Shown here: positions 10,152 to 23,107 of the stretch, in pieces
Layout: each line of letters begins with the position of its first letter
Numbering within the stretch: position 1 is the first letter of the stretch
Source of the DNA: Selaginella moellendorffii
Lineage: Eukaryota; Streptophyta; Lycopodiopsida; Selaginellales; Selaginellaceae
NCBI RefSeq assembly: GCF_000143415.4
Contig: NW_003314337.1
Location: forward strand, 521,802-585,801
DNA: 64,000 nt
Direction of reading: 5' to 3'
The notes under the pieces: model-generated
Seen by the model: only the letters and a program-made list of their open reading frames with translations
Databases searched by the model: none
Told to the model about the DNA's origin: nothing
Made by a program: the position numbers and the translations under genes

Positions 10152-11845
10152 CCCTGGAATCGCTTGGAAGTCGCGCACAATCCTTGAATTCCCTCTTGTT
10201 CTTGAGATATTTCAATGAGAATCGAGAGATTATCGATCGAGGGATCGATGGCGCAATGGAACAGCTACATGGATCGCTCGATGGATGCTAGGAGGGGGGA
10301 GATTTTGGAGAAGAGAAAGTAGGCGCCGTGGATGACACTCAAAGCAGAGAGGCGGGAGCACTGGATCACAGCTGGTGCGCAGTCCAATTTTTTCTCTCTT
10401 TTTTTTCTGCCGCCTCCACACACACCGACTTTGCAGCCCAGTGCTCTGGCAGAAAAAAAACTCCGCCAAAGCGAAGGACGCTCAAGAACCCTAGAAAGAG
10501 AATGCGAGACCGAAAGATTTAAGCATCCACACACACCGGTTACGCCGGTTACGTAACCAAGCATCGTCCACCGTGGCCAGCGGCGGTCCGCGTGGCAGAG
10601 AGCGATAGGCCATCCCGAGCTACCTCTCTTTTTGTAGGTACACAAGAACCATATGGACAGGGTATCCGCAAACTCTACAAAGCCACCGTAGCGCCGACAA
10701 TTGCCGCTCGCCACGTGGCGGGCAGCCAAGCCGTGTTTTGGATCTTTGGGTGTCGGCGGAGCACGGACGGCGGGAGTTTGTGACCGCATGGCCCATTAGC
10801 TGGGGCTCGTACCGTACACCATTATTTTAATCGTTTTTCTGGAGGGAGGAGAATGGAGCCTTGTTTCGGGGTAAAGACGGTGCATATTGGGAGAAGCTTC
10901 GTAGAGTGCAACGTATTTGGTGCCTGGAGAGGGATTTCTCGACACGTGGGAGTTGGATGAATTTGTCGGCGCTATGGAAACGTTGGAGAGGTGTATATAT
11001 TGTTTTTATTTTTTCTTTTTTGCGCGCTTAGCACGGGCAACCTTATCGTTTTGATAGTTAGATTCGCCCATCCAATCTCCAGAGGAAAAAGGGGGGGCCA
11101 ACAGCTTTTCGTGGATAGCTATCGGCGAACATAATTTTGCTACAAGCGCGCGCGCATGCGCTGCCTGTCGCTTTGTAGGCTGCGGTGGTGCTAAGGAATT
11201 AGGGCAAACGCCAAAAATCTGCACGGCCAATGTAACGGTGCATTGTCTTTTGATCCTCTTTCGGTCGATTGTGGTCGCGAAGTTATCTTGTAAAGGTTCT
11301 TGATCCATGACCGCATCCACTTCAAGAGCGCGTACACATCGTCAACTTGCTCCTGGCGGCCCGGGGATTTGGCGACAAAAAGTCTGATAGGCACTTCGTG
11401 GCACCGATCTGCGCACCAGCTGTGATCCAGGCACTGATAGGAAAATTCGATCTGGTATGTTAAATCTCAAAGTTTCAGGAAGAGAACCAAGAGGACAAAT
11501 CCTAGCAGCTCACAAGCGCAGGATTTCCTGGAGGAGGAGCGTGACAGAGAGTTACGTAGAGATTGTCACATTGCCCGCTGGCAATAATATACGTGACAAA
11601 ATCAAACAAAAGCTTTCGCATCTTATAGTCAAGTCTGGCTGGAGCGTGACAAGGGTTACGTAGAGATTGCAAATTGCCGGCTTGGTTGGCTGTGATTAAA
11701 CAACCAAACCAAGTGTTATTCACTTTGACAACACGATCGCGACCCTCGTGTGCGCTGTCTCCAACTAATCATCTGGTGAAAAAAAAAAGTCCCCGGAATG
11801 ATGGATTCATCCTATTTACATTTCCGCTCGATCGCGATCCACACT
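10152..11845. other. Intergenic, no gene recognised
   Basis: About 1.7 kb. The left part (10152-10500) should hold the F-box gene promoter. Two similar blocks containing GTTACGTAGAGATTG lie near 11552 and 11654, a short direct duplication. Short open frames here show no family resemblance and are not called. Confidence 0.5.
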
Positions 11846-12757
11846 CTAGCTGCTGGAATCGTAGCAGCCGCTTAGAAACCGCGCAAACTTGTCCTTGAGA
11901 GCCGGGGGCATATCCTCCAGCGCGCCCAGAATATCCCCGTAGCCGCGGGTATATGTCTGGAATATGCCGTCCCCGCCGCCGCCGCCGCCGCCGCCATCGC
12001 CGCTCGTGCACCGCCTCGCGCGCTTCTTGCTCCTCAGCGCCGCCGGCGGGTGGTGGAGCTTGGCGTACGCCAGCGATTCCTCGTCCTTGAAGTTGAGCTT
12101 GGCCTTCTTCCCCTTGATCCTCCTGGCGGCGGCGTCGTACGCCAGCGCCGCCGCCTCGGCGGTGCCGTACGAGCCCAGCCACAGCCGGACCCTCTGCTGT
12201 GGGTCTCGGATCTCCGCGCCCCACTTGCCGGACGGCCGCTGGCGCACGCCGCGGTAGTGCTTGATCGGCTGGGCGGGATTGGATCGCTTGGACTCGCCGC
12301 CCTGGGTTTCCACGATCGCGGGCGCTGGATCGGTCTGCCTCTGCTCTTCTCGAGCGAATTGGCGGAGTAGAGAACCCGCATTGGCGTCCTGCGCTTCCAA
12401 TTTGGGGATCTTGGCGGGGATTTCGTCCACTTGCGGGGGTGGCGGCGGTTGTTGGCGGCGCTCCTCTTCTTGGACTGTCTGCTCGATCTGCTGGAAATTG
12501 GGGGTGATGGGCGATGAATCCATGGGCGAGGCCGCATTGCTGGAGGCGCTGGACGAGGAGATTGACCAGATGGCGTCCTGGAGGAGGAGCTCGTCCTGGA
12601 AGAGATCGTCCGGGCTCAGCTCCATCTGCGGCGGCGGCGGCAGCGAATTCAAGTCCTCGACGTCCATCTCCCAGTCCAGCAGCCACTTGGGCAGCCAGCC
12701 ATCGTCCGAGTAGTCGCCGGGAGGAGGATCGATCGGCTCGCTAAGCCCTCGACACAT
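11846..12757 (-). CDS. AP2/ERF transcription factor
   Basis: One AP2/ERF DNA-binding domain in the C-terminal half: [19 protein letters not shown], then [20 protein letters not shown] and [14 protein letters not shown], with the WLG and RAYD-type core. The Ala/Asp pair in the third strand region follows the ERF rather than the DREB pattern. The N-terminal half is acidic and proline/glutamine-rich, typical of activation regions; a glycine run precedes a conserved-looking tail. Start chosen at ATG 12757 (MCRGLSEP), about 303 residues; an in-frame ATG at 12814 would add 19 residues that look like 5' UTR. Single exon, intact. The Met-Cys start is notable. Confidence 0.88.
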   Translation of the reverse strand: MCRGLSEPIDPPPGDYSDDGWLPKWLLDWEMDVEDLNSLPPPPQMELSPDDLFQDELLLQDAIWSISSSSASSNAASPMDSSPITPNFQQIEQTVQEEERRQQPPPPPQVDEIPAKIPKLEAQDANAGSLLRQFAREEQRQTDPAPAIVETQGGESKRSNPAQPIKHYRGVRQRPSGKWGAEIRDPQQRVRLWLGSYGTAEAAALAYDAAARRIKGKKAKLNFKDEESLAYAKLHHPPAALRSKKRARRCTSGDGGGGGGGGDGIFQTYTRGYGDILGALEDMPPALKDKFARFLSGCYDSSS

Positions 12758-12814
12758 TTGACTTGGATGGATGAAATAGAGATACCTTTGCTTGAAGATC
12801 CAATCAAGAACCAC

Positions 12815-13270
12815 TTTCTTCTTCTCGCGCTCTTCTCTCTTTCTTTTCTCGCTCTCGCTTTCTTTGCTTGGAAGGAAAATCTCTAAAACCCTTGGAGATT
12901 TTTATTAGGTGTGGGGATTTACCCTGGTTTGCGAGGAAGTTTGGCCAGGTCGTTCCAAATTGCGGCTGGAGTGGCGTCCAGCCGCCATTCTGGAGGGATC
13001 TTTTTTAAAATTTAAAATCCAAAGATTCGTTTTGTCTGGCACTGCTGGTCACAGCATATTCACGAGAGTTTCGCGCCACTCACGTCATTACCTGCGAACC
13101 ATCCAAGAGATCCAAATCTGATATACTTCTTCTCAAAGTCCACGATTGACAAAGCTCACTGTGAGCTGGATCGATCATTCGTCAAGTTCCACGGGAATGA
13201 TGATTATCACCAATTTGATTGTCACTTCTGGATTCCCCATTATTTGCTACCTCTGTGCTCTTTTGGTTCT
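12815..13270. other. Intergenic between ERF promoter and aldolase gene end
   Basis: This holds the ERF upstream region (a pyrimidine-rich stretch near 12820-12865 on the plus strand) and the 3' flank of the large enzyme gene. No other feature seen. Confidence 0.5.
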
Positions 13271-16200
13271 TCATTCTCTCATGATGCCCGGGGATCTCCC
13301 TGATGAGCCAAAGCTCCTCATTTTGCTCGCCGCTACAGCTTCCATGGCGGATTGAGCGCGCTTCATCATCTCCAGAATGTCTCTCTTTCCGGAGCAGCTC
13401 ACGATTGCTTCCGTGTAGGCCGTCCGGAGCTCGGTGTTTACGTTGAACTTGCGTACACCGTTGTCAATGCAGGCCTGTAGCATTGGATTGGATTGGATTA
13501 AAGCTTCGAAATCAAAAAAGAGTGTCTTTTTTTCCGTCACCTGGATCATGCTTGCTGGTAGGCCCGAAGCTCCGTGCAAGACAAGGAGCACTCCACGGTC
13601 AGCAGCCGTCTTTCTCAGCTCCTGCATGTCAAACTTATCAGATTGATCTGTCGGGATACTATACAAATTGCAGAGAGCGTGGCACACACAAACCTTGAGA
13701 AGTTCCATGTCCAGTTTCGGTCCACTTGCCGGGTACTTCCCATGGACATTGCCGACGCACACAGCAAGTCCGTCTACGCAAGTCTTTTCCAGGAACTCTT
13801 TCGCCTGGAAGAGAAAAAGAAAACCCCACGACAAGTTGAAAGTTTTAGCGGAATTTGTAAACGAGAGGCCAACCTGATCGATATCGGTGGGCTTCGACTC
13901 GTATTCTTCGACGGTCTGACCGTCTTCTGTTCCCGAGAGCCTGCCGAGCTCGGCCTCTACGACGAGGCCCTTTGAATGTGCCATCGATGCTATACGCTTG
14001 GTAAATGCCACATTGTCGTCAAATGCTAGGTGCGACCCATCAGCCATTATTGAATCGAATCCCTGTAAAAAAACATTTGTACATGGAAAAAGAGAATCGT
14101 GATAATGTCGCTTTACCAGCTCCAAGGTCTCCATAAGTTCTGCTTCATCATTGCCATGGTCGAAATGAACAGTTATAGGCACCTGTATGCGATTGTGGAT
14201 TGTTAACTTATTCAAGAAAGCCAAAAGTGAACAGAATTACGTACGTTAGCACTTTTTGCAGCAGCAGTGCAGGAGGCCACCAAAGCCCGCCCACCATGCC
14301 GATAAGCAGCTGGATGAATCTTTTGCAAATGCATAAACAAAGTGAATAAGAGCTGCTTGTTAAAGAGGAGCGTAATCACCTGCAGGATAGCTGGACTTTT
14401 TTCGGCTTCAGCCGCACTTATCACAGCTTTCGCCCCCTCCAAATTGTAGATATTAAAAGCTCCCACCGCATATCCTCCACTTTCAGCATCCTAGGGAGGA
14501 AACACTTTTTGAGTGACTTCTCAAGCTTTAAAATATTACCATAAGAATGTCTTTGGTTGATTTTCGTTTCGGTCTTGCCCAGCGAGACACAACAGTGGCA
14601 AGAGCATCCACTCCTCCAACGTTCCCTGCGGCTTACAGACATAAGAAAAAAAGAACGGCAAATTAGAAACTCACCCGGAAATACTATGTACGGGATTCCA
14701 GGATGCCGACTTCCAGGTCCAAGCTTCCACATAGGTACTCCTGCTAATGCCTGCCCCACAACTTCTGCTCGGCTCGCGCCCATAGCCTTTGTTGCCAGGT
14801 CCGACGACGTTATGCCACCCTGTTGTAAGAACGTCGTTATGTGGACTGCTAATGATGATGACCACTAAGTTTTTAACCTTCGCAATTATGTACCGGGGAC
14901 GAGTATGAATACGCTTAACAATTTCGACCAATGCTGAGCTGACTTTGTTTCCAATATCAAGGCTCTCTAAATTACCTGAAAGAAACAAAATGTGTCATTG
15001 ATCAAAACATTTCTTAAAACTTACTGCTTCCTGTTACAAGGACACGGCTTGTAACGATTAGTGTATCTTGTCCGGCCGATAGAAACACATCTGCCGCATT
15101 AGATACTCTAGCAATCTCTGCATCTCTTACATTGTCTGCACTCATGGCCACAGCAGTAACACTAACCTGGAAAAAACAACGACGCTAGTTCTCGATCCAT
15201 TACACTGAAACTTACATCTAGAGACTGGAGAGAACTTCCTCGTTTTAGTTTCAGCTCTTCCACCTGAAGGCTTACAAAGTTTGTTGTGAGTGAATCCAAG
15301 GAAGACAAACCTGTTTTGTAGTTTTAGGCACGTAGGATCCCACAACTATAAGGCCACCATTTAACCAGCTTGTTTGTTTGTCTGCTTCAAGGTCCACTGG
15401 AGTAACGGGTGGCTTGGACCTGAGCCCAATCCGGGCAGACACAAAACCTGCAGCTGTTCGACAAAGAAAAAGTTTTCCTTTTCCCTCAGCCTAGAATGCA
15501 CGAGGTTAGAAGCTGACAGATGCATGCAGCAAACACTCACTTGGATCATTCCAGCAGCGAACACGGAAATATCTCTTTCGCTAGCGGCATTCACCACGCA
15601 AATCGAATTCTGTAAGAGTCCAGATCACTGCCGCTGAATATAGATGTAAAACAGACTGCTACCTTCGAGAGATTACATAGCTGTTCACATACGGCAGAGG
15701 GGCCTCCTTTACGAATTGTAGCAATAGAAACAGAAGCTACATCTCCAAAGGATACTCGACCTTTAGTTTTTTCTTCCACCCACTGCATTTTACGAATCAC
15801 CATCAAATTTCAAAAGAAATCACGAAATGTCACCTCGCGAAGGTTTGATGACTTGTATCCAAAAACGGAGTCCTGAGCAAACTCCGTTTGTGCCGCAGGC
15901 ACAAGCCTTACAAGAAAGAAAAAATCAATGACTAGAACGCGCATGCTCAGTCTTACATAGTTCCATCAGCAACATAATGAATATCATTGATAGTATAGCG
16001 ACCTCCTTGCCAGAAAAATGGACAGATTATCCATGCATCTGACTCTCCAATAACATCACATACTGCATCTGCTTCCTGAAATACGAAGGTTCAGACAGTC
16101 ACTTATTCTTACCTGTTTTCCTTCCGTTCAAGAAAGTTTACCTCGGGAAAGTGACCGCGAAGAGTTGAATCGCCGCGAAGCACAATAGTGTAACCAACGT

Positions 16201-19200
16201 TTCCACAAGAAGATGCTGCAGCGTCAACATTGCGACATATCGCTTTTGTCAACTCTACTGCCTGCCACCACCGTCATAAGTAGACCAGTGTAGAGTTTTA
16301 TAACTCACCTTGCCAGTGCTCAAAGCTCTGGAGTTGGTAAGTATGAAGAAGCAAGCAGGAGATTTTTGAAACTCTTTCTTTATGGACTCAATGCCCCTGA
16401 AACAATCCCAAATGAGAGGAGATATGGAAGATCAAATTATATGGCTTACCACTCTGTCAGAACTGTGACATCGTGTACCGTTTGTGTTCCAGTAGGATCG
16501 TCATCCAAAACAACAAGAACTTTTGCTTTTCCTTCACGTTTTGTATGGCATATTGCCTCAATCGGATCCTCGTGATATTCCTCTGGCAAATTCGTAAAGG
16601 CGACATCCTTGGCAATGATTGGAAGTAAAGATGCAGATTTAGCTTTCAGATCACTGCTTTCTGCTTGACTCTTGGTCGTAGCAACGTTTACACCGGACAG
16701 CTGCTGATAGACCTGCAAAAAAAATATATATATCCTTTACATTTTCAAGGACGCCCTACAATTCAAATGTACCTTAACAACAGCTGCATCGTCTTGCTTA
16801 CCCCAGCCGGAAGCGGAACCTGTTAACAAACTTAGCGTACAAGTTCATAAGATACCATAATTTTACCCGCTAGAAAAAGCTGATGAGCAGCAGAAGCCAG
16901 CGGAACCGCTATACACAGCTTTTTGGCAACATCAAGAACAATTCCCTGTAGTTTGTTCAAAAAAATTAGAAGAATCTAAAAACAAAAAGACTTCGTACCA
17001 GATCCTTAACAAAAGTATCTAGGTTGGAGTGTGAAGAGTAATCACCACTTAGCATGCGCGGAACACGGTCGACAAACATCCTTTCAAAAGGCAGTGAAAA
17101 GTTAGTTGCCAGTATTGAAGGAAAACATGAAAATTACCATGAACTTCCGGCAGCATTTGAGATTATGTCGAAAACCAGCTGTGTGTCAAGCCCTGCACGA
17201 GCCCCCAACGCTACGGCCTCTGCTGCAACAACAAGGTGGATACCCGCTAAAAGCTGGTTTACCATCTTCATAGTGCTGTATGTAACTCGTAATTATAAGT
17301 AAGCCACAATTGTATGTTATTGACCACACCTGCCAGCTCCAGCACCGCCTCCAATAAAATATAGCTTGTCCCCAAGTGCTGCATCAGTGCATTGCCAAGT
17401 GCACATTTCAGTTCCATCAAATAGCCTATGTCTTATGTACCTGAAAGCACGGGATACGCCATCTTCAAACCCTCGTTCGTACCGCTAGCCATTATCTGCA
17501 TGAGAGTCGAGATAGTTAGCCATACAAAAAACGACCAAACTGATATTACACTCAAGGATCCATTTGCTGCTCCTTTTGTTCCCCCTGAGACTGGAGCGTC
17601 CACCATATGGATGCCTCGATCTATATAACAGCATGTTACGGAGAACTTGTAGAATGCATTCATTACCTTCGAGCCGAGTTCCGAGATTTGTAATGTAATC
17701 AGGAGATACAGTGGAACATATCACAATGGCCGTTTCAGCAGTCAATGCTGTAAAACACAAAAAATGTGTTTTGATCGTCATGAAGCCACGTATTAGATCT
17801 TACCTGACAATGCTCCATCATCAGCAAACAGAACGTTCTCTATTTGGTCTTCAGTAGCAACCATGATAAATAGAACCTGAGAACCTGAAAATCGAAGTCA
17901 ATAGCTTTAGTTTGCATGTTCATTGCTACCTTTTGCGGCCGTTGCGGGGCTCCTGCCAGCAAGACCCCCAATTTCTTCAAATTTCGTTAATGCGGACTTT
18001 GACACCTGTAAATGAACTTTCAAAGAAAGGACTTCTATAAAAGGACTTACGTCAAAGCCACAGACGGAAAACTTCTTAGCAACGAGCCTAGAAGCCATGC
18101 GCAAGCCCATGGCTCCGAGTCCAATAAATGCAATTTTTTCTGGACGGCCATCATCTTCTGGTGTCTTAAGAGAATCAATGTTTGGAGAAGACACTTTAAT
18201 CCCTGCGGTTTTCTCCCACACCTGGCGGCAAGCACAGAAGCCTTGTTATGCAAATGCGAGAAACGGAACGACCTTGACAACTGCAGCATCGTCTTCACGA
18301 CCATACCCAGATGATGATCCTGATAAGTGTAGGCATAGTCAGCAACATCAGTGGAAAGCAGCTGTTCCTACCCAGTAAAAATTGTTGATGAGCTGCTGCA
18401 GCCAGTGGAAGTGGAAATACGTGTTCCCTCCCTTCAGATAAGACAATACCCTGAAAGTAAAACGTAAGGAAAATGCGTTGAATCGAAGTTCTTAAGTTCT
18501 ACCAAAAGGTGCAGGCTCGGGCACGACAACGCTTACAAGGTCTTTTACGAATATGTTAAGAGCGGAATGAGGGAAATAATCATCATCCAGCATATGCGGC
18601 ACACGATTGATGAACATCCTGCATTAGCCAGCTTAAAAACGTGTAAGTAAGAAAGTAAACACCCACCATGAGCTCCCCGATGAATGTGACACAACCTCGT
18701 ATACAAGTCTTGTATTTAATCCCACGCGAGCTGCGAAGGCCATTGCCTCTGCAGATGCAGCAATGTGGACTCCTGCAAGTAGCTGGTTTACCATTTTGAC
18801 AGAACTGCAAAAGGAAAAAAGGTAAGTGTAAAGCAATGTAGTTATAAAAGATGGAAAACGAACCTTCCTGCTCCAATGCCACCGTCTATGATGTAAAGTT
18901 TCTCACTCATAGCTGTTAAAACTTACAACCAGTTAGTGCTCATATTTATCAAAATATCATTTCACCTGAAAGAACCGGCATAGCTTTGTCAAAAGCTACT
19001 TTCGATCCTGCAGCCATAATCTGACAGTCCCAGAGTTTTAGACACCAAAAAAATTGCAGATAATGTAAGTAATGCATACTGTGAGCGTTCCGTTAGCTGC
19101 TCTCGCGACACCACCAGAAACTGGTGCATCCACCAGGTAGAGTTTTCTTTCTGGAAAAGAATGATAAGCTAGAAAGGTAGAGACTTCCAGCTAGAAAGTA

Positions 19201-19727
19201 GCACTCACCTGTCAGTTTCTTGTCGAGCTTTCGGATGTATCCAGGTGCCACGGTTGAGCAAATTACAATGACTGCTCCTTCAGGAACAACTACAAGAAGA
19301 AACAGCCAAGAAAAAAATGAACTAGAATTTGCTTGGATGATATTACCAGCGGCAGCTCCGTTCGATCCAAAAAGAACAGCGTCAGCTTGATCCGAATTGG
19401 TCACCATAACAATCAGAATCGAAGCGTCTGCTCGCTCCAATCGAAATTAGCAGTCAGAAGAAATGAAACAAAAAATGTTCACACAAAACCTTGAGCTGCA
19501 TGGGCTGGACTGGAGCTGGAGGATCCACCTATTTCGCAAAATCGCTGCATAGCCGGCTCCGAAATCTGCAGAGATTCCCACATTTCACCACTAGAAACCG
19601 ATAATATCGATCGATCACTCACATCATATCCCTGGACTTGGAATCCGGAACGAACGAGCGTCGATGCCATGCCGAATCCCATCGCTCCCAGACCGATGAA
19701 GGCAACCTTGGCGGCCGATTGCGCCAT
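13271..19727 (-). CDS. Fused two-dehydrogenase / four-carbon sugar-acid kinase / class II aldolase protein
   Basis: A gene of roughly 30 small exons (introns mostly 50-70 nt) encoding the plant architecture known from Arabidopsis At1g18270. Order from the N-terminus: (1) a 3-hydroxyisobutyrate/threonate-dehydrogenase-like NAD domain starting at 19727 (VAFIGLGAMGFGMA); (2) a second one starting near 18140 (IAFIGLGAMGLRMASRLVA); (3) a four-carbon sugar-acid kinase (DUF1537/OtnK type) starting near 16545 (VLVVLDDDPTGTQTVHDV), ending near 14680 with PGIPYIVFPG; (4) a class II ketose-bisphosphate aldolase, with GAFNIYNLEGA near 14460, VHFDHG, GFDSIMADGS, ELGRLSGTEDG, GNVHGKYP and HGASGLP. Bacterial homologues of the three activities convert four-carbon sugar acids to triose phosphates, so the fusion probably runs successive steps; this is inference. 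The frame is consistent and no break was seen. Confidence 0.9.
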
Positions 19728-19987
19728 CGCTCTCGATCGAGCTGAGCTGCGAGGAATGGATTAGGGCAATGCGCTGCCGCTTGCTCGTCCTTTCGAAAAA
19801 CTATATGCTCTTCCTGTCATTGGATAAGCATCTTCTTGTAACCATACTTTATTTTTTGTTAAGTGATACTGTGACAGAGGTGTGTGATAGCATGACTAGT
19901 CTAGCTCGAAAATCCGCCATAGCTAGCTCTAGCTTTTGGTTATAGAACATTCTTTGACACTAGAACTTTTCTTTGCTATTCACTCTT
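19728..19987. other. Promoter region of the fused enzyme gene
   Basis: About 260 bp between the start of the minus-strand enzyme gene and the 3' end of the minus-strand lipid-transfer gene. No motif stands out. Confidence 0.4.
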
Positions 19988-20537
19988 TCAGTACAGGAAG
20001 ATCGTCGTGACAATGCTCGCAATCCAAAGGATCACTGGCACAAACTTTGAGCTGCTAGAAAAATTTGGGAACGATCCAAAAGGCTGGAAGAACGGTGGTG
20101 GCGGCGGATGGTGGACGGAAGAAATCCCAGCTACAAACGGAGGAGCTGGAAGAAAAAAAACCAGATTTTTTTCATACCATCCAAACGAAAGATCTAAGTT
20201 CTTGACACAAACCATGGTTGCTTGACGAGCACTGTGTGCTGGAATCAAAGTTGTGGATGTCACACATTTGTGGAAGCTCCATGGCGATGGATTCGTTGAT
20301 CGAGTACTGTCCGCCGCTGTGGATGAGATCGCACAGGCAGGGGAGATTCTCGGCGAGAGAGTTTTGGAGATGGACGCAGCAGTCGTCGGGGATTTCCTTG
20401 CTTTGCATCTGGAGGAGAGGGAAGCAAGAAAAAAGCGAGACCGACTCGGAGTTGCAATCGCTGTGAGTTGGATGCGAAGAAACCATCGAGAGAAAAACCA
20501 GGGAGAAGAAGAGGAAGAAGAATAGCGTGGAATCCAT
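19988..20537 (-). CDS. GPI-anchored non-specific lipid transfer protein (LTPG type)
   Basis: Two exons, 20537-20213 and 20145-19988 (67-nt intron, phase 1). The protein starts MDSTLFFFLFFSLVF, a signal peptide, followed by the eight-cysteine LTP/2S-albumin spacing: C near NSES, C in LFSC, the CC pair in DDCCVHLQN, CLC in LPCLCDL, then C in QMCDI and a last C in TQC. Exon 2 gives a proline-rich linker, a serine cluster (NFSSSSK) and a hydrophobic tail (FVPVILWIASIVTTIFLY), the layout of a GPI-attachment signal. Such proteins sit on the outer plasma membrane and are linked to cuticle or wax lipid export. The ATG at 20537 is the first in frame. Confidence 0.82.
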
Positions 20538-20764
20538 GGCCAAAAGCTCTCAAAACTCCGACTGTGGCTATCGATTCCACTCTTGTTTAAATAAATCCAA
20601 GGAGGAGAGACCGATCGCTCTCGTACGATCGGTCAAGAGATCAAAAGGATGGAGAAATTTCAGAGCGCTCCTGATGTGGAATCCACCCACATTCGCTCGC
20701 CAAACTTAAAGCGCGCGTAGGCGAAGAACATTCGCAATAGCTTTGTTTAAGTGATTTAGGATTT

Positions 20765-20780
20765 AGGGGTTTAGGGTTCC
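20765..20780 (+). promoter_or_regulatory. Telo-box just upstream of RIO1
   Basis: GGATTTAGGGGTTTAGGGTT lies about 10-30 bp before the RIO1 start codon. TTTAGGGTT-type telo boxes are common at plant ribosome-biogenesis genes, which fits RIO1. Confidence 0.55.
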
Positions 20781-20789
20781 TGGGCAGCG

Positions 20790-23056
20790 ATGGCGGGCGC
20801 GCCCGAGGTGGAATTGCCCGATTCTTGCGATGAATCCGTGGATGCCGATCTGGACGATGAGGAATGGGAGGAGGAAGAGGATCTCGCGGGTGCATTGGAC
20901 TGGCTCGACGTCCACGAAGGTATGGATTGGTGTTTGAGGGGTCTTTGTGTCGAAATTTCCTTGTGTTTTAGGCGCTAGAGGTGGAGCTGTTGATTCTTCG
21001 TTCCATTATCGACCAAATGCGAATGGAGGTGTCGAGAATGCTCTCCAGAGGAATGCGCTCCAGCCGCGAAACAATCAAAATCAAAGGTTTTTGTCACACA
21101 TACGCGCCGGACCTTTGCATGTAACTCATTGATAGTGGTTATTTTTTTCCTCTCTCTCTTTACATTGCTTTTACGTGGCTTAGGAATGGGAAGGTCAGAC
21201 CAATGCAGTCATGTCAAATTCTGTCACGACAATGGTACGCGATAATGTGCGCAAGCAAGCTGAAGGTCGAGTTCGCGTTCACGAAAAGTCTGATAGAGCT
21301 ACTGTGGAACAAGTAAAAAAAAATCATGTTTTCTTCTTGCTTATGACAAAGATTGCAGGTTTTGGACCCTCGAACTCGAATGGTGCTTTTCAAAATGTTA
21401 AATCGGGGAGTCTTTCATGATATCAATGGCTGCATTTCCACCGGAAAAGAGGCAAGCTTTTGCAACTGTGTTTTCTTAAGTTTCAATCTTCTGCTGTTTC
21501 ATTTACAGGCTAACGTGTATCATGCCACTACAGAGAGTGGAGAAGAACTGGCTGTAAAGGTTTATAAAACTTCGATCCTTGTCTTCAAGTAAGTCTAGAA
21601 CCAAATCGTTATGGTACATGACGTGTGAAATCTCAGAGATCGGGATAAGTATGTGCAAGGAGACTTTCGGTTCAGGCATGGTTATTCTAAGCATAATCCA
21701 CGAAAAATGGTCAAGACGTGGGCGGAGAAAGAAATGCGAAATCTCTTGAGGTCTTTTTTCTTCCTCATTTTTCTCTGGTCTCTCTTAACGGTTACGTTAC
21801 ATAACAGGCTCAAAGCTTCTGGAATTCGAGCACCATCTCCTCTTGTCCTGCGACTCCATGTTCTAGTCATGGATTTCATAGGCAAGTCGTATGACGCAGA
21901 TTAGATTGTTCCTTTCACTGAATTAGTTTCTGTATGACAGGAAGGGATGGCTGGGCAGCCCCACGTCTAAAAGATGCAGCGCTCTCGGATACGAAGTACC
22001 GTGAATCTTATCTGGAGGTCAGTCTTTTCTTTGTATGTTTTTTTCTCCCCCAAGTTTCCTCATGTAATTTGTGTAGATTGTACAAATAATGCGTACCATG
22101 TACCAAAGGTGTCGGTTAGTTCACGGTGATCTTAGTGAATACAACGTGCTATATCACGAGGTAAGTCGATGTTTTAAGAGAAGCTAGTCTGGTAAACGTT
22201 TTGTGACAGGGCCATCTTTATATTATTGATGTCTCTCAATCAGTGGACCTCGATCATCCCCGAGCCTTGGACTTCCTCAGGCAAGATTGCGTCCATGTCA
22301 ACGTGAGGATTATTATGTGTGAGTAGTCGATCTAACCCAATCTCTGTAGGATTTTTTCAAGAAAGGAGGTGTAGCCGTCATGACCGTGAGGGAGCTGTTT
22401 GATTTCATAGTGGACCCGTCAATAAACGACGACCAAGTGGAAACTTATCTTCATGAAGTAAGTGTTTTGTTCGCCTGAAGCTTGCCCCTTAGATGCGTTT
22501 TCCAGATCCAAAAGCGAATCGAGGAAAGGATTTCCTCCACTGCGGACGACGTTGCGGATGCCGTCTTCGTTCAAGTAAGTAGGGTGTTGCGCTTGGTTGG
22601 AATCTGAGCTTCGGTTTTCCACGCCAGGCGTTTATCCCTCGGACTCTAGATCAAGTCCAGGATTACGAAAGAGATATCCAGCGCATAGCGACGGGTAACG
22701 ACACAGAGGGGATTTACTACCAGACAATCACGGGACTCAAAGAAGATCTGTCCGGAGTTCGCAAAGTTCCATCTTTACTTGAAAAACAAGAGAAGCAACC
22801 GGCGACAAGAGAGGCAGAGACTGAGCAGCTAGTACTCTCGGAAGCAGCCTCCTCAAGCAGTGATAGCAGCGACCAAGAAGAAGACTCCGAGGAAGAAGAC
22901 GCAAATAAGGAGAGCCGGGAGGAGCGGAGATCAGCCAGGAAAGAGCACAAGAAGAAAGTGAAGGAAGAACAGCGAGAAGCCCGCAAAACTAAGACGCCAA
23001 AAGCCGTGAAAAAGAGAAAGAAAAAGGTGGCACAAGATAAGAAGCGCAAGCATTAA
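20790..23056 (+). CDS. RIO1: RIO1-type atypical protein kinase
   Basis: An atypical Ser/Thr kinase/ATPase needed for late maturation of the 40S ribosomal subunit. About eleven exons split by introns of about 50-130 nt. The N-terminus is acidic ([14 protein letters not shown]). Kinase features in order: glycine-poor ATP loop [20 protein letters not shown] with the lysine, the RIO signature region after EKEMRNL, catalytic HGDLSEYN, and the metal-binding [13 protein letters not shown]. The tail from about 22800 is acid/serine-rich, then strongly basic (KKRKKK, KKRKH), as in other RIO1 proteins. No breaks seen. It is divergent from the LTPG gene across about 250 bp. Confidence 0.93.
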
Positions 23057-23107
23057 AATGCTCGTTCATCTTTGTACTTCTAGCCAGAAATTTGGGTGCA
23101 AACAAAG

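Noticed and set aside
9331-10215. 294-residue arginine/proline-rich frame overlapping the F-box gene
   Set aside because: GC-rich shadow in a second minus-strand phase; the F-box frame has clear motifs.
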